Shown here: in pieces, positions 7,793-15,780 of the stretch
Layout: each line of letters begins with the position of its first letter
How positions within the stretch are numbered: position 1 is the first letter of the stretch
NCBI GenBank assembly: GCA_014804795.1
Contig: JAAUZC010000035.1
Location: 19,459 to 83,458, forward strand
Direction: 5' to 3'
Origin: Lachnospiraceae bacterium
GTDB lineage: Bacteria > Bacillota > Clostridia > Lachnospirales > Lachnospiraceae
Length of the DNA: 64,000 bases
Notes under the pieces: generated by a model
The model's input: the letters and a program-made list of their open reading frames with translations, nothing else
What the model was told of the DNA's origin: nothing
Database searches by the model: none
Made by a program: the position numbers and the translations under genes

Positions 7793-8836
7793 ATGTATCA
7801 TGCAAGATTTAAAGGCAGCCATTATGAGATGGGCGCTAAGCGCGGAAAAATTTTTAACAGGGCTGGAATATCATTTCCGCTTCGGTTGGATGATTTTCAG
7901 CTGGAACACGGAAGAGAAAGTGAGAAGATATTGAGAAACTTTTTTCCGGAAGTCTGCGAGGAAATAAGAGGGGTGAGTGATACAGTGGGTGCCGATTATC
8001 TGTATTTTGTGTCTTGGATGTTATGTATGGGGTGTTGTATGTATAATCTGGAATATAATATTCCGGTGGAGATTCGGGGGTGCACTGCTTTTGCTTTTAC
8101 GAAGGGGAACAGAGTGATATACGGCAGGAACAATGATCTGCCCCCTTATCTGAAAAAGGGCAGCAAAAGTGAGATATATGCACCGGATGGCGGAGGCAGA
8201 TTCCAGATTACCACCTCATCGTTTATCAACGGGGAGGAAGGGCTTAACGAACATGGACTTGCTGTTGCCATGACCTTTGTTATGACAGATATCGAAAAGA
8301 TTCAGGCAGGTTTTAACTCCTGTTTTATCGTGCGGTATCTGTTGGAAAAGGCAAAAAATGCAGAGCAGGCGATATCATTGCTCCAGAAACTGCCCATAGC
8401 CTCCAACTGCAATATTTTACTGGCAGACAGGAGCGGAAGGATGGTGGTGGCGGAATGCACGCCATTTGTAAAAAGAATCAGAGAAGCGGAAACTTTTGGC
8501 AAGGACCAAATTGTATGTACGGTCAACAGCTTTACTTCCGATGAGATGAAAAGATACGATGATGCGCATGGGAATGATTATGATTCCCATAAGCGGTATG
8601 AGACGGTGATGAACAGCTTCGCAAGGTATATCGGAGACGACTGCATTGAGGATGCAAAGCGGCTCTTAAAAGGAGAGTATGGGTTTATCTGCCAGTATGA
8701 TAAAGAACCGGATTTCGAGACAGTCTGGAGTTCCATCTTTGATCTGAAGTCTCTGATGGTTTACCGGACGGAAGGTGATCCGAGGAAGAAAAGATTTGTG
8801 GAGGATGCCAGGCTGTGTAATATAAGGGTGGGATGA
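7793..8836 (+). CDS. C45-family acyltransferase/hydrolase (linear amide hydrolase-like)
   Basis: About 347 aa, related to acyl-CoA:6-APA acyltransferase and choloylglycine-type N-terminal-nucleophile enzymes that form or cleave amide bonds. The RGCTAFAF motif (Cys about residue 97) marks the nucleophilic Cys that autoprocessing would expose; YGRNNDLPP follows as the conserved Arg/Asn/Asp segment, then GLNEHGLAVAMTF. N-terminal FKGSHYEMGAKRG is typical of C45 peptidases. The start at 7793 follows GGAGGAAAGAAG. The cleavable pro-part of about 95 residues is present, so the enzyme looks intact. Substrate unknown; the truncated AraC gene downstream is convergent and not obviously linked. Confidence 0.8.
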   Translation: MYHARFKGSHYEMGAKRGKIFNRAGISFPLRLDDFQLEHGRESEKILRNFFPEVCEEIRGVSDTVGADYLYFVSWMLCMGCCMYNLEYNIPVEIRGCTAFAFTKGNRVIYGRNNDLPPYLKKGSKSEIYAPDGGGRFQITTSSFINGEEGLNEHGLAVAMTFVMTDIEKIQAGFNSCFIVRYLLEKAKNAEQAISLLQKLPIASNCNILLADRSGRMVVAECTPFVKRIREAETFGKDQIVCTVNSFTSDEMKRYDDAHGNDYDSHKRYETVMNSFARYIGDDCIEDAKRLLKGEYGFICQYDKEPDFETVWSSIFDLKSLMVYRTEGDPRKKRFVEDARLCNIRVG

Positions 8837-8862
8837 GAATTTCTCCGTGCTCTCTGGAGTCA

Positions 8863-9519
8863 TCAGCGCTCCCCCTTCGATGATTTACGATATTCCTTAG
8901 GGGTACATCCAATCATCTTAAAAAAGCTTTTGGCAAAGTAGCTGCCGGAACTGAATCCGCATTTTTCTGCTACTTCTGTGATGCTGTCCTCTGTTGTCAG
9001 CAGTAATTCTGCCGCAGATCGGATACGGTAGTCATTCAGATATTTTCCCGGCGCCATTCCAATCTTATTCTGAAAGCAGCGGTTGCATTCGCGCACACTG
9101 ATATTCACGGCTTCCGCAATCTCTTCAATAGTTATTTTTTCGCCAAAATGATCCTGAATGTATTTCATCATTGTCAAAATTCTTGTAGAATCAGCATGGT
9201 TTCCTGCCTCTTTCATCGGAATCACAGATGACACATCTTTATACAGGGAATACCATAATTCTGACAACAGAGAACGGATGGTAAATTCGTATCCCTCTTC
9301 CTTTTTTTCATAAATATCCGTCAGCCGGAACATGGTTTCTACTATATGAATTCTTTTCACATTATCCGGCCGGATTACATGCATCCCTGAACCAAGATTT
9401 TTCAAAACCGGTGTGATATATTTTCTCTCATAAATACTTCCAAGCATCCCCGCAATCAGATTTCTGTCAAACTTACGAACCCTCATTTCAAATGGGGGTT
9501 CGTAAGTTTGTAACAGCAA
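8863..9519 (-). pseudogene. AraC-family regulator lacking most of its N-terminal cupin
   Basis: Residues about 115-212 form an intact AraC DNA-binding domain: ITIEEIAEAVNISVRECNRCF and DSITEVAEKCGFSSGSYFAKS with a final CTPKEYRK. Family members of this kind are 280-300 aa with an N-terminal cupin; here only about 218 codons are open and the expected beta-rich sensor is mostly absent, the frame beginning 9 nt after the neighbouring MazG-like gene ends. The first codons also lie in a perfect 15-bp inverted repeat. It may be a 5'-truncated relic or, less likely, a short functional regulator. Confidence 0.6.
9468..9510. repeat. Perfect 15-bp inverted repeat
   Basis: CAAACTTACGAACCC (9468-9482) and GGGTTCGTAAGTTTG (9496-9510) are exact reverse complements with a 13-nt spacer. 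They lie inside the 5' end of the AraC-like frame, at the point where the gene appears cut. Confidence 0.85.
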
Positions 9520-9528
9520 TCTTTTTTG

Positions 9529-9873
9529 TCAGTCATTCTCAGTGTTTCTCTTATTTAAGATAAACTGTTCTAAATTTGTTCGATGATTATATTTTACGGA
9601 AGCTATTTTATCCTTGTGAATGATAATGTCATTCATATCGAGCCCGTTTAATGCAGCAATGGCTACCGCATAATGTATTACATCAGCCAATTCATTGCCC
9701 AATTGAACCTGTAAGTCTTCATTTCCGGATGATTTTCTGCCTGCTTTTTTATTTAGAACCTCAGCCACCTCTCCGATTTCTTCGACAAGCTTCATAAACA
9801 GGCTCTGGTCAATTCCACTATTGCTGTAATTGTCGAACAGGTATGCTTCCAGTTCCTCTATAGTAACTTTCAT
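9529..9873 (-). CDS. MazG-like nucleotide pyrophosphohydrolase
   Basis: 114 aa, all-alpha NTP pyrophosphatase of the MazG-like type, expected to hydrolyse (d)NTPs to monophosphates and pyrophosphate with Mg2+. The metal-binding signature is visible: LVEEIGEVAEVLNKK (E-E-x-x-E) and GNELADVIHYAVAIA (E-x-x-D). Length fits a single-domain member. The ATG at 9873 has AAGGAG at good spacing. The gene stands alone; its 3' end is 9 nt from the truncated AraC frame, which suggests a junction rather than an operon. Confidence 0.8.
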   Translation of the reverse strand: MKVTIEELEAYLFDNYSNSGIDQSLFMKLVEEIGEVAEVLNKKAGRKSSGNEDLQVQLGNELADVIHYAVAIAALNGLDMNDIIIHKDKIASVKYNHRTNLEQFILNKRNTEND

Positions 9874-9927
9874 AACAAAACTCCTTCAAAAATCCTGATT
9901 TGTTGCTTTGCATATTATTATAAGCCT

Positions 9928-10009
9928 CCGGAAAATTCAACATGAGTCAGTGAAATTGCCGGAATTTTATCCCGGCAATCATTATCTTAAAAAGGACAGA
10001 GTTTTCCGG
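9928..10009. terminator. Nested hairpins between convergent or tandem minus-strand genes
   Basis: Inner stem ATTGCCGG (9955-9962) with CCGGCAAT (9972-9979), loop 9 nt; outer arms CCGGAAAA (9928-9935) and TTTTCCGG (10002-10009). It follows the minus-strand gene ending at 10016 and probably terminates it, although no long U-run is present. Confidence 0.5.
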
Positions 10010-10015
10010 TTAAGG

Positions 10016-10501
10016 TTAAAAAATGAGAACAACACCCCGGTCGGAATAGACCAGATCGTCATGATCTATAAAGGAAGCAACACTTATCCAGTTTTCGATA
10101 TCAGCAATACCGTCACCTTCGTTTACATTGTATTCCGGTGCATCATCACATTCCATAAAATACTTGCTTACGGAACCGTTCTGAATTATGATCATTTCTG
10201 CATAAATAACAGCATCATTGTAACCGGCATATATCAGTTCATCCGTTCCGGCGAATTTTTTCCATTGTTCTGGTTCAAGAAAAGAGTATCCGCCGGAGAG
10301 ATCTTCAAATACAGTCCAACCGTCGTTTTCGTACACATACAAGCAGGTGCCTTTCCAGCCGCCGTTTTCATTCAACGAAACAGCAACCGCCCGGGAGTAT
10401 TCTGTTTCGATTCGCTCTTTGCAGTCTGTTCCGTTCCAGAGGCATAACCGCTTTACCGCTTCTTCCATGCTTGATTTGATTCTGAAATAACTGGGATTCA
10501 T
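10016..10501 (-). CDS. Hypothetical protein, about 161 aa
   Basis: Not recognised. A soluble acidic protein, with GWTVFEDLSGGYSFLEPEQW in the middle and IYAEMIIIQNGSVSKYFME later, a layout reminiscent of small immunity or SMI1-like proteins but without a diagnostic motif. The start at 10501 is chosen because AAAGGAGA lies 5-6 nt upstream; the upstream in-frame ATG at 10528 would place that site inside the gene. The opposite strand is open over much of this length, but lacks a ribosome site and protein-like composition. Confidence 0.6.
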   Translation of the reverse strand: MNPSYFRIKSSMEEAVKRLCLWNGTDCKERIETEYSRAVAVSLNENGGWKGTCLYVYENDGWTVFEDLSGGYSFLEPEQWKKFAGTDELIYAGYNDAVIYAEMIIIQNGSVSKYFMECDDAPEYNVNEGDGIADIENWISVASFIDHDDLVYSDRGVVLIF

Positions 10502-10629
10502 TTTTAGTTCTCCTTTGTGTTTAATCATTATTGAAATTATATCATATTAATATCTGTTTGGGTATGAGTATTTTGCGGCAAAGCAGGTGGGCAATCCGGC
10601 AATTTGATGTTAAGGTTTTGCAATAGATA

Positions 10630-10657
10630 TTGCAATTTGTTTGGAATATGGTAGAGT
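10630..10657 (+). promoter_or_regulatory. Probable promoter of the C39-like gene
   Basis: TTGCAA (10630-10635) and TAGAGT (10652-10657), spacer 16, within the same ATATGGTAGAGTT context as the promoter at 1296-1323. Confidence 0.5.
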
Positions 10658-10709
10658 TGATATACAGGATACGACAGAGTAACAGAAAAAGGGAGACAGA
10701 AGAAATCAA

Positions 10710-11423
10710 ATGATAAAACATAAAAATCATTCCGAAAAAAATAATCCGGGCAGACCGGTGGTCTTTTATGTACTCCTTGTCATATTCTGTTTTCTGCTTG
10801 CCGGAGCGGGTTTTGTATGTTTCCGGCTGAGAAACGGTGTGCAGGTAAGACCGCCGCAGGGCAGTGATATTCTGCCGGATACGGAAGTGGTCTTATACAG
10901 GCAGGATGATGAGAGATGGGGAGAGGACAGACTGGGAGATTCGGAATATACGCTGCGTTCTTCCGGCTGTCTGGTCAGCTGTATTGCATCTGCGCTTTCC
11001 ATGGAAAGAGGCACGGAGGAAACTCCCGGTACATTAAATGAGAAATTTTCTGAAAGACAGGCATATGATGCGGAGGGAAACCTTCAGTGGGCACCGTTGT
11101 CTGAGGAAAACGAATATCAGGTCGATGTCTATGGGGAAGTTTCAGCAGATATCATAGATACCTGTCTCTCACAGGGACATTATCCGGTTGTCAGAGTGCG
11201 GATGTATGCGTTGGGGAATATCCATTATGTATTGATTGTCGGTGCAAAGGATGGGGAATATCTGTGTATGGACCCGCTGCGGGACGATATTACGGGACTG
11301 TCTTCCTATGGAAATCGGGTTTACGCTATCCGATGTGTGTATTCCGGGAATCAAAGTTTAGGAAAAGATGCAGAAAGCGACACCACAGGAAGTAAGGAAA
11401 ATGCAGATATTACCGCTCTGTGA
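10710..11423 (+). CDS. Membrane-anchored C39-like papain-fold protein
   Basis: 237 aa with a basic N-terminus and one membrane segment (about 17-39), so the rest lies outside the cell. The extracellular part matches the Peptidase_C39_2 pattern: YRQDDERWGEDRLG (Gln about 65), SSGCLVSCIASAL (Cys about 87), NIHYVLIVGA (His about 172) and CMDPL (Asp about 188), together a complete papain-like set. Such proteins are often annotated as cysteine peptidases of the cell envelope, but few have proven substrates. A 32-nt gap and ribosome site separate it from the HD-domain gene, with which it may be co-transcribed. Confidence 0.75.
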   Translation: MIKHKNHSEKNNPGRPVVFYVLLVIFCFLLAGAGFVCFRLRNGVQVRPPQGSDILPDTEVVLYRQDDERWGEDRLGDSEYTLRSSGCLVSCIASALSMERGTEETPGTLNEKFSERQAYDAEGNLQWAPLSEENEYQVDVYGEVSADIIDTCLSQGHYPVVRVRMYALGNIHYVLIVGAKDGEYLCMDPLRDDITGLSSYGNRVYAIRCVYSGNQSLGKDAESDTTGSKENADITAL

Positions 11424-11455
11424 AAATTACGGAGTGACAAGGAGGAAGTAAATTT

Positions 11456-12043
11456 ATGTTGCCGACAAGAGAGAAAGCGGAAGAACTTCTGGCAGAGGCG
11501 GAAAAGTGCAATCCGGGAGCATGGGGAAATCATAGCCGTGTTGCAGCCCACTGTGCGGAAAAGATTGCTCAGGAATGCAGCGATCTGGACCCGGACAAGG
11601 CGTATATATTGGGATTGCTGCACGATATCGGGCGAAAATTTGGCGTAAGACATTTAGGACATGTATCGGACGGCTATTCGTATATGATGTCTCTTGGATA
11701 TGACGAAGCCGCAAAAATATGTCTGACTCACTCCTTCAATGTGCCGACAACCGATGTATATATAGGAAAATTCGATACCTCTGAGGAAGAATTGAAACTG
11801 ATTCAGGATGCGTTGAAGACAGTCGTTTTAGATGAGTATGATAAACTGATTCAGCTTTGTGATTCCATAGCGGGTTCAGAGGGAGTGTTGGATATTGAGG
11901 AGAGAATGGAGGATGTGAAGCGGCGGTATGGATCCTATCCCCGGGAAAAATGGGACGGTAATCTGGAAATGAAAAGACATTTTGAGGAAAAGACGGGAAA
12001 GAATATTTATACTGTGGTGGAAAAGGATACTTTCAGATTATAA
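11456..12043 (+). CDS. HD-domain phosphohydrolase
   Basis: 195 aa. HD-superfamily metal-dependent hydrolase; the motif is NHSRVAAHC (His about 26), LLHDIGRKFG (His-Asp about 56-57), then RHLGHVSDG and CLTHSF, giving the usual metal-binding His/Asp set. Family members act on nucleotides or cyclic nucleotides; the substrate here is unknown. The start is preceded by AAGGAGGAAG at good spacing. It lies downstream of the C39-like gene on the same strand. Confidence 0.8.
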   Translation: MLPTREKAEELLAEAEKCNPGAWGNHSRVAAHCAEKIAQECSDLDPDKAYILGLLHDIGRKFGVRHLGHVSDGYSYMMSLGYDEAAKICLTHSFNVPTTDVYIGKFDTSEEELKLIQDALKTVVLDEYDKLIQLCDSIAGSEGVLDIEERMEDVKRRYGSYPREKWDGNLEMKRHFEEKTGKNIYTVVEKDTFRL

Positions 12044-12130
12044 GAAAATACTTACAAAATAATGATGTGTTGATTAGGTTTTGATTTTGATTTTTTATGT
12101 GAATAAGAAGTTTACGAAAGGGGACAGGAT

Positions 12131-12472
12131 ATGGCATCAAATTCGGAATTTGTACAGTATATTGCGGACCAGTTGGGCGCGGCGGGACAGATTACCTACC
12201 GAAAAATGTTTGGCGAGTATGGAATGTATCTTGATGGAAAAATATTCGCTCTGGTCTGTGATGATCAGTTGTTTATCAAAATAACGGAAGCGGGCAGGAA
12301 ACTGCGGCCTGAACTTGAGGAAGTGCCGCCTTATGAGGGGGCGAAAAACTATCTGTTGGTGGAAGACATTGATGACAGGGAAGCGCTTGTGGAGCTCGTC
12401 ACTGTGACGTGTGCAGAATTGCCTGCACCCAAACCCAAGAAACCGAAAAAAGAGGGGAAAAAGAAAGCATAA
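12131..12472 (+). CDS. TfoX N-terminal domain protein
   Basis: 113 aa. The whole protein is a TfoX/Sxy N-terminal domain: YRKMFGEYGMYLDGKIFALVCDDQLFIKIT and a short PYEGAKNYLLVEDIDD segment. In Gamma-proteobacteria the full TfoX/Sxy regulates competence; stand-alone N-terminal domains like this are common in Firmicutes with no assigned role. It ends in a Lys/Pro-rich basic tail (PKPKKPKKEGKKK), possibly nucleic-acid binding. The start follows AAAGGGGACAGGAT. Confidence 0.8.
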   Translation: MASNSEFVQYIADQLGAAGQITYRKMFGEYGMYLDGKIFALVCDDQLFIKITEAGRKLRPELEEVPPYEGAKNYLLVEDIDDREALVELVTVTCAELPAPKPKKPKKEGKKKA

Positions 12473-12520
12473 AGCTAAATCCCTGCAACAAGCTGACAGA
12501 TAGAGCAGGAATAAAATATC

Positions 12521-13009
12521 ATGGCGGAATATCAGCATATTTGTCATACTTTCAAACCGGTATATGACGAAAATTCAAAGATCTTAATTTTGGGAAGCCT
12601 CCCTTCGGTAAAATCCCGTGAGGAAGGCTTCTATTACGGGCACCCGCAGAATCGTTTCTGGAAAGTTCTGGCGGCGGTTTTCTCATGCCCTGTTCCAACA
12701 ACAATAGAAGAGAAGAAAGAAATGCTGCTTACCCATCATGCGGCAGTATGGGATGTGATCGAAAGCTGCGATATTATCGGTTCCAGTGACAGCAGCATTA
12801 AAAACGTAGTGCCGGCGGATATAGGGGCACTACTGAACAAAACAAATATTTGCAGTATATATGCCAACGGCAAAAAGGCTGAGAGCCTGTATCAGAAGTA
12901 CATTTTCCCGAAAACGAAAATGCCTATTGTGGCATTACCTTCCACCAGCCCGGCTAATGCGGCCTGTTCTCTGGAAAAACTGGTAGAAATATGGGGCGGT
13001 GAAATTTAG
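12521..13009 (+). CDS. DNA-deoxyinosine glycosylase (UDG superfamily)
   Basis: 162 aa. A uracil-DNA glycosylase superfamily member of the hypoxanthine-excising type, acting in base-excision repair of deaminated adenine. Motifs: ILILGSLPSVKSREEGFYYG (motif 1, GSxPS), GHPQNRFW, and ALPSTSPAN (motif 2). The length matches the family. It follows the TfoX-N gene by 48 nt with a GAGCAGGA ribosome site, so joint transcription is possible. Its assignment to deoxyinosine rather than uracil is based on the GHPQNRFW motif and family memory. Confidence 0.8.
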   Translation: MAEYQHICHTFKPVYDENSKILILGSLPSVKSREEGFYYGHPQNRFWKVLAAVFSCPVPTTIEEKKEMLLTHHAAVWDVIESCDIIGSSDSSIKNVVPADIGALLNKTNICSIYANGKKAESLYQKYIFPKTKMPIVALPSTSPANAACSLEKLVEIWGGEI

Positions 13010-13348
13010 TAACTCGTCCGGAATTCTTATCGTAGTCAAAAATTCTATTTTTCGAGCATTATTTAGTAGACAGTCTATCTTCCTCACAGTAATTTTCATA
13101 ACTTTCGATAACATGATTTTTCATATCAACACCTCTAAAATTTTAAAATAATAGTGAAAAAGTGTAAGATTTCTCTTCTGAAAATCGAAGTATATGATGA
13201 AGGGTACAGAAAAACAAAATCTTACTGTACCGTATCATGGCATGACGGCCGGGTGCCACGTAAGCTTACGAAAACAACGAACAGTGCGCATCGCTATGCA
13301 GACCTCAGCAAAGCGAAGCTGAAAATATGCGCGGAAAAGAGGAACATG
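13010..13348. other. Intergenic region with a gene stub and a short dyad
   Basis: Contains the methyltransferase stub at 13059-13124 on the minus strand and a palindrome CGTAAGCTTACG (13259-13270). The sigma gene's frame is open back to 13154, but that extension has no sigma-like character and no good ribosome site, so I treat it as leader. Confidence 0.4.
13059..13124 (-). pseudogene. Methyltransferase N-terminal stub, 21 aa
   Basis: An ATG at 13124, preceded by AGAGGTG, opens a 21-residue frame MKNHVIESYENYCEEDRLST, then stops. The peptide resembles the first residues of class I SAM-dependent methyltransferases seen in Lachnospiraceae (short helix, then E-E-x-R-L). The rest of such a gene is absent, so this is probably a remnant left by a deletion. 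Confidence 0.4.
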
Positions 13349-13906
13349 ATGAAAGCAAATGAAGATAATTTTGTGGAGCTGATAAAAAGGCGCCGGGAAG
13401 AAGGAATTTTGTATGTAATGGATACCTATGGAGGATTGATTCATTCCATAGTGCGGAAACGCCTGTTTGCAGCACCGGACCGGATAGAAGAATGCATGAA
13501 TGACATTTTTCTCGGTATCTGGAAGAACATCGACAGTTTCGATGAAAGCAGAGGCAGTTTCGTGAACTGGGCAGCGGGAGTGGCAAGACTGGAAGCCATA
13601 GATACCCTGCGGAAAATACAGAGGGAATCCCGCTTCCGGACAGTTTCGCTGGAGGATATGGAGATTCCGCAGGAGGATTCCGCTTTCTTAGAACTGACAG
13701 AGCAGGAACTTTCCAAAGAGACAGAGGAGATATTGAAATGTTTAAGCGGAAAAGATAGAGAGCTGTTCAGGCGGATATTTCTTGAGGAGGAGGAACCGGG
13801 GAAAGCCGGGGAAGCGCTTGGAATCAGCAGAGATAACGTGTATGTGCGTATCTTCCGGGGAAAGCAGAAGATACGAAAAAAATTGAAGGGAAGGAAGAGG
13901 GCGTGA
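13349..13906 (+). CDS. Sigma-70 family (ECF-type) RNA polymerase sigma factor
   Basis: 185 aa from ATG 13349. Region 2 spans about 25-92 (CMNDIFLGIWKNIDSFDESR, then NWAAGVARLEAIDTLRK) and region 4 about 125-180 (KDRELFRRIFLEEEEPGKAG, ISRDNVYVRIFRGKQKIRKK). The start is set here because AGAGGA (13338-13343) precedes it and because sigma homology begins here. The next gene overlaps the stop and encodes a DUF4179 membrane protein, the usual anti-sigma partner in Clostridia, so the pair likely forms an envelope-response switch. Its target promoters are unknown. Confidence 0.85.
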   Translation: MKANEDNFVELIKRRREEGILYVMDTYGGLIHSIVRKRLFAAPDRIEECMNDIFLGIWKNIDSFDESRGSFVNWAAGVARLEAIDTLRKIQRESRFRTVSLEDMEIPQEDSAFLELTEQELSKETEEILKCLSGKDRELFRRIFLEEEEPGKAGEALGISRDNVYVRIFRGKQKIRKKLKGRKRA

Positions 13907-13908
13907 AT

Positions 13909-14988
13909 ATGAACAGGGAAGCCTATGAACTGGCAAACAGAATAAAAACGGAGCTTGGCACAGATGAGGATTACCTGAAAGAGCGTCCGGGTGATGTGGA
14001 AATGAAACGGTATAAAAATCATATTTTGCAGGAAATAGAAAAAGAGAAACAGACAAAGAAGAGAAATTTTCGCGGTGCTACGGCAGCGGCCTGCGCAGCG
14101 GTGATGCTGCTTGCAGGAACAGTATTTTTCGGCGATGAAGTCCATGCAATGGTCAAACAGATCAGCTGGAGTATCGGCAATGCGCTGGGGATTTCTTCTG
14201 ATCTGGCGGATTACAGGGAGGTTGTGAATACTTCGATAACGGATGAGGAGTATATCGTTACATTGCAGGAAGCAGTGGCTACGGAGGAAAAGCTGATCAT
14301 CAGTTATACAGTTCAGAGGGAAGATGGTGAGACACTGGAGGAATTGATGGACCCGTCGGGGGGAATGAGCATGGAAAACGGGATATACCCGAGTACCGAT
14401 CTGTATATCAACGGGAAAAAGGTGCCGAGCGCTATCATTGGCGGTTATCGTTTTATCAATGACGAGGAGACCGCTGTCGGAGGGGAGGCGCAGTTTCTTA
14501 TATCGGATATAGACCTTTCACAGGAAAATGAATACGAGATTGCTTTTTACCGGGATAGATGGAATTTTGCCGTTGAAGTAGGGAAGTTTGCGTTTAAGGC
14601 GGATGGTACCGATCTGATCGCAGATACAGTGCGAACGGTTATTGACAGGGAATTTGAATTGCCGGATGGTGTGACTGTGACATTGAAAGAGTTTACGACC
14701 AATGAGCTGGAACAGCGAATATCTTATGAATTTTCTGGTTCCACGGAATATATTTTGAAAGTGAAAGCTGTAGATTCCGCAGGAAAACAGGTGGATTTCG
14801 GCACGCGGAGACAGGGGAACGGTTCCGGTTACATGCAGAATGGGACGTATACTGATGACGACAGACTGGATGACAATGCGGAAACTGTGACTATGACGCT
14901 CTATGCAGCGGAGTTGCCAAAAGAGAGCGGAAAGATGAGTAACGACTACGTACAGATCGGGGAGAGTTTTGAACTGGAACTTCGATAG
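13909..14988 (+). CDS. DUF4179 anti-sigma factor, membrane-anchored
   Basis: About 359 aa. A cytoplasmic N-terminus of about 55 residues, one membrane segment (about 56-75, TAAACAAVMLLAGTVFFG), then a beta-rich extracytoplasmic part with the DUF4179 hallmark just after the membrane: SWSIGNALGISSDLADYREVV. Family members with a sigma gene immediately upstream act as anti-sigma factors. GTG at 13903 overlaps the sigma stop; ATG at 13909 has the better spacing to GGAAGAGG. Translational coupling of the two genes is likely. A stem-loop terminator follows. Confidence 0.8.
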   Translation: MNREAYELANRIKTELGTDEDYLKERPGDVEMKRYKNHILQEIEKEKQTKKRNFRGATAAACAAVMLLAGTVFFGDEVHAMVKQISWSIGNALGISSDLADYREVVNTSITDEEYIVTLQEAVATEEKLIISYTVQREDGETLEELMDPSGGMSMENGIYPSTDLYINGKKVPSAIIGGYRFINDEETAVGGEAQFLISDIDLSQENEYEIAFYRDRWNFAVEVGKFAFKADGTDLIADTVRTVIDREFELPDGVTVTLKEFTTNELEQRISYEFSGSTEYILKVKAVDSAGKQVDFGTRRQGNGSGYMQNGTYTDDDRLDDNAETVTMTLYAAELPKESGKMSNDYVQIGESFELELR

Positions 14989-15013
14989 ATAAGTATATAG
15001 TATATAACAGAAT

Positions 15014-15055
15014 GCTGCGGATTTCGGGTGTGCAGGCCGGATTCCGCGGCTTTTT
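15014..15055 (+). terminator. Rho-independent terminator after the anti-sigma gene
   Basis: GCTGCGGA (15014-15021) pairs with TCCGCGGC (15043-15050) with one wobble, followed by TTTTT. Confidence 0.75.
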
Positions 15056-15261
15056 GCTTGGCATAAGGGTGTTTGCAAAACATGCGGTTGTTGCCTGCGA
15101 AGAAAAGCTCTTGAAAAATTGCCAGAAAACAGTGATTTTTCTGCGGAAATAAGATAGAATGATACTTAAAGTAAAATGTTGTGTGAATGATATACGTGAT
15201 AAAAAGAAAAGCCATAATAATATAAGTGATAGAAATTATAAAGACTGCGGAGAGGAAGAAT

Positions 15262-15780
15262 ATGTGTTATCAGATCAATTACAGATCGCCGATAGGCAAT
15301 ATGACCATCGTATGTGACAGGCAGAAAGAACATATCATTGGATTATGGATAGAGGGGCAGAAATATTTCCAGGCCACTTTGTCAGAAGAACCTGCTCCCG
15401 GAGAGGATGTTCCCGTACTGCAGAGGGCGGTGAACTGGCTGGATGCCTATTTTGCGGGAAAGAAACCTGCGGTATCGGAACTTCCGTTAAAGCCGGAGGG
15501 AAGCAGATTCCGTAAAGATGTATGGAAGATTCTCTGTGAGATTCCCTATGGGAGCGTGACGACCTACGGCGAGATAGCTAAAAAGATGGCTGCAAAAATG
15601 GGGCGGGAGACCATGTCCGCCCAGGCAGTGGGCGGCGCTGTAGGCCATAATCCCATTTCCGTTATCATTCCCTGCCATCGGGTGGTTGGCACAAATGGGA
15701 GTCTCACGGGATATGCCGGGGGAATCGATAAAAAGATAAAGCTGCTTAAGCATGAAGGAGTGGACGTATCAGCTAAATGA
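15262..15780 (+). CDS. ogt: Methylated-DNA--protein-cysteine methyltransferase
   Basis: 172 aa. Repairs O6-alkylguanine by transferring the alkyl group to its own cysteine. The acceptor motif IIPCHRVVG is at about 135-143 (Cys 138), preceded by GSVTTYGEIAKKM, the helix-turn-helix that binds DNA. Length is typical of Ogt. The start at 15262 follows GGAGAGGAAG; an in-frame ATA-region start at 15226 lacks a ribosome site. Its stop overlaps the start of the next gene by 4 nt (ATGA), so it leads a three-gene run with yhcC and dus. Confidence 0.9.
   Translation: MCYQINYRSPIGNMTIVCDRQKEHIIGLWIEGQKYFQATLSEEPAPGEDVPVLQRAVNWLDAYFAGKKPAVSELPLKPEGSRFRKDVWKILCEIPYGSVTTYGEIAKKMAAKMGRETMSAQAVGGAVGHNPISVIIPCHRVVGTNGSLTGYAGGIDKKIKLLKHEGVDVSAK

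Noticed and set aside
9908..10447. A 179-codon plus-strand frame over the minus-strand 161-aa gene
   Set aside because: No ribosome site; the minus-strand frame has AAAGGAGA at correct spacing and better composition.
13154..13348. N-terminal extension of the sigma factor by 65 codons
   Set aside because: The extension has no good ribosome site and no sigma-like sequence, while AGAGGA precedes ATG 13349 where family similarity begins.
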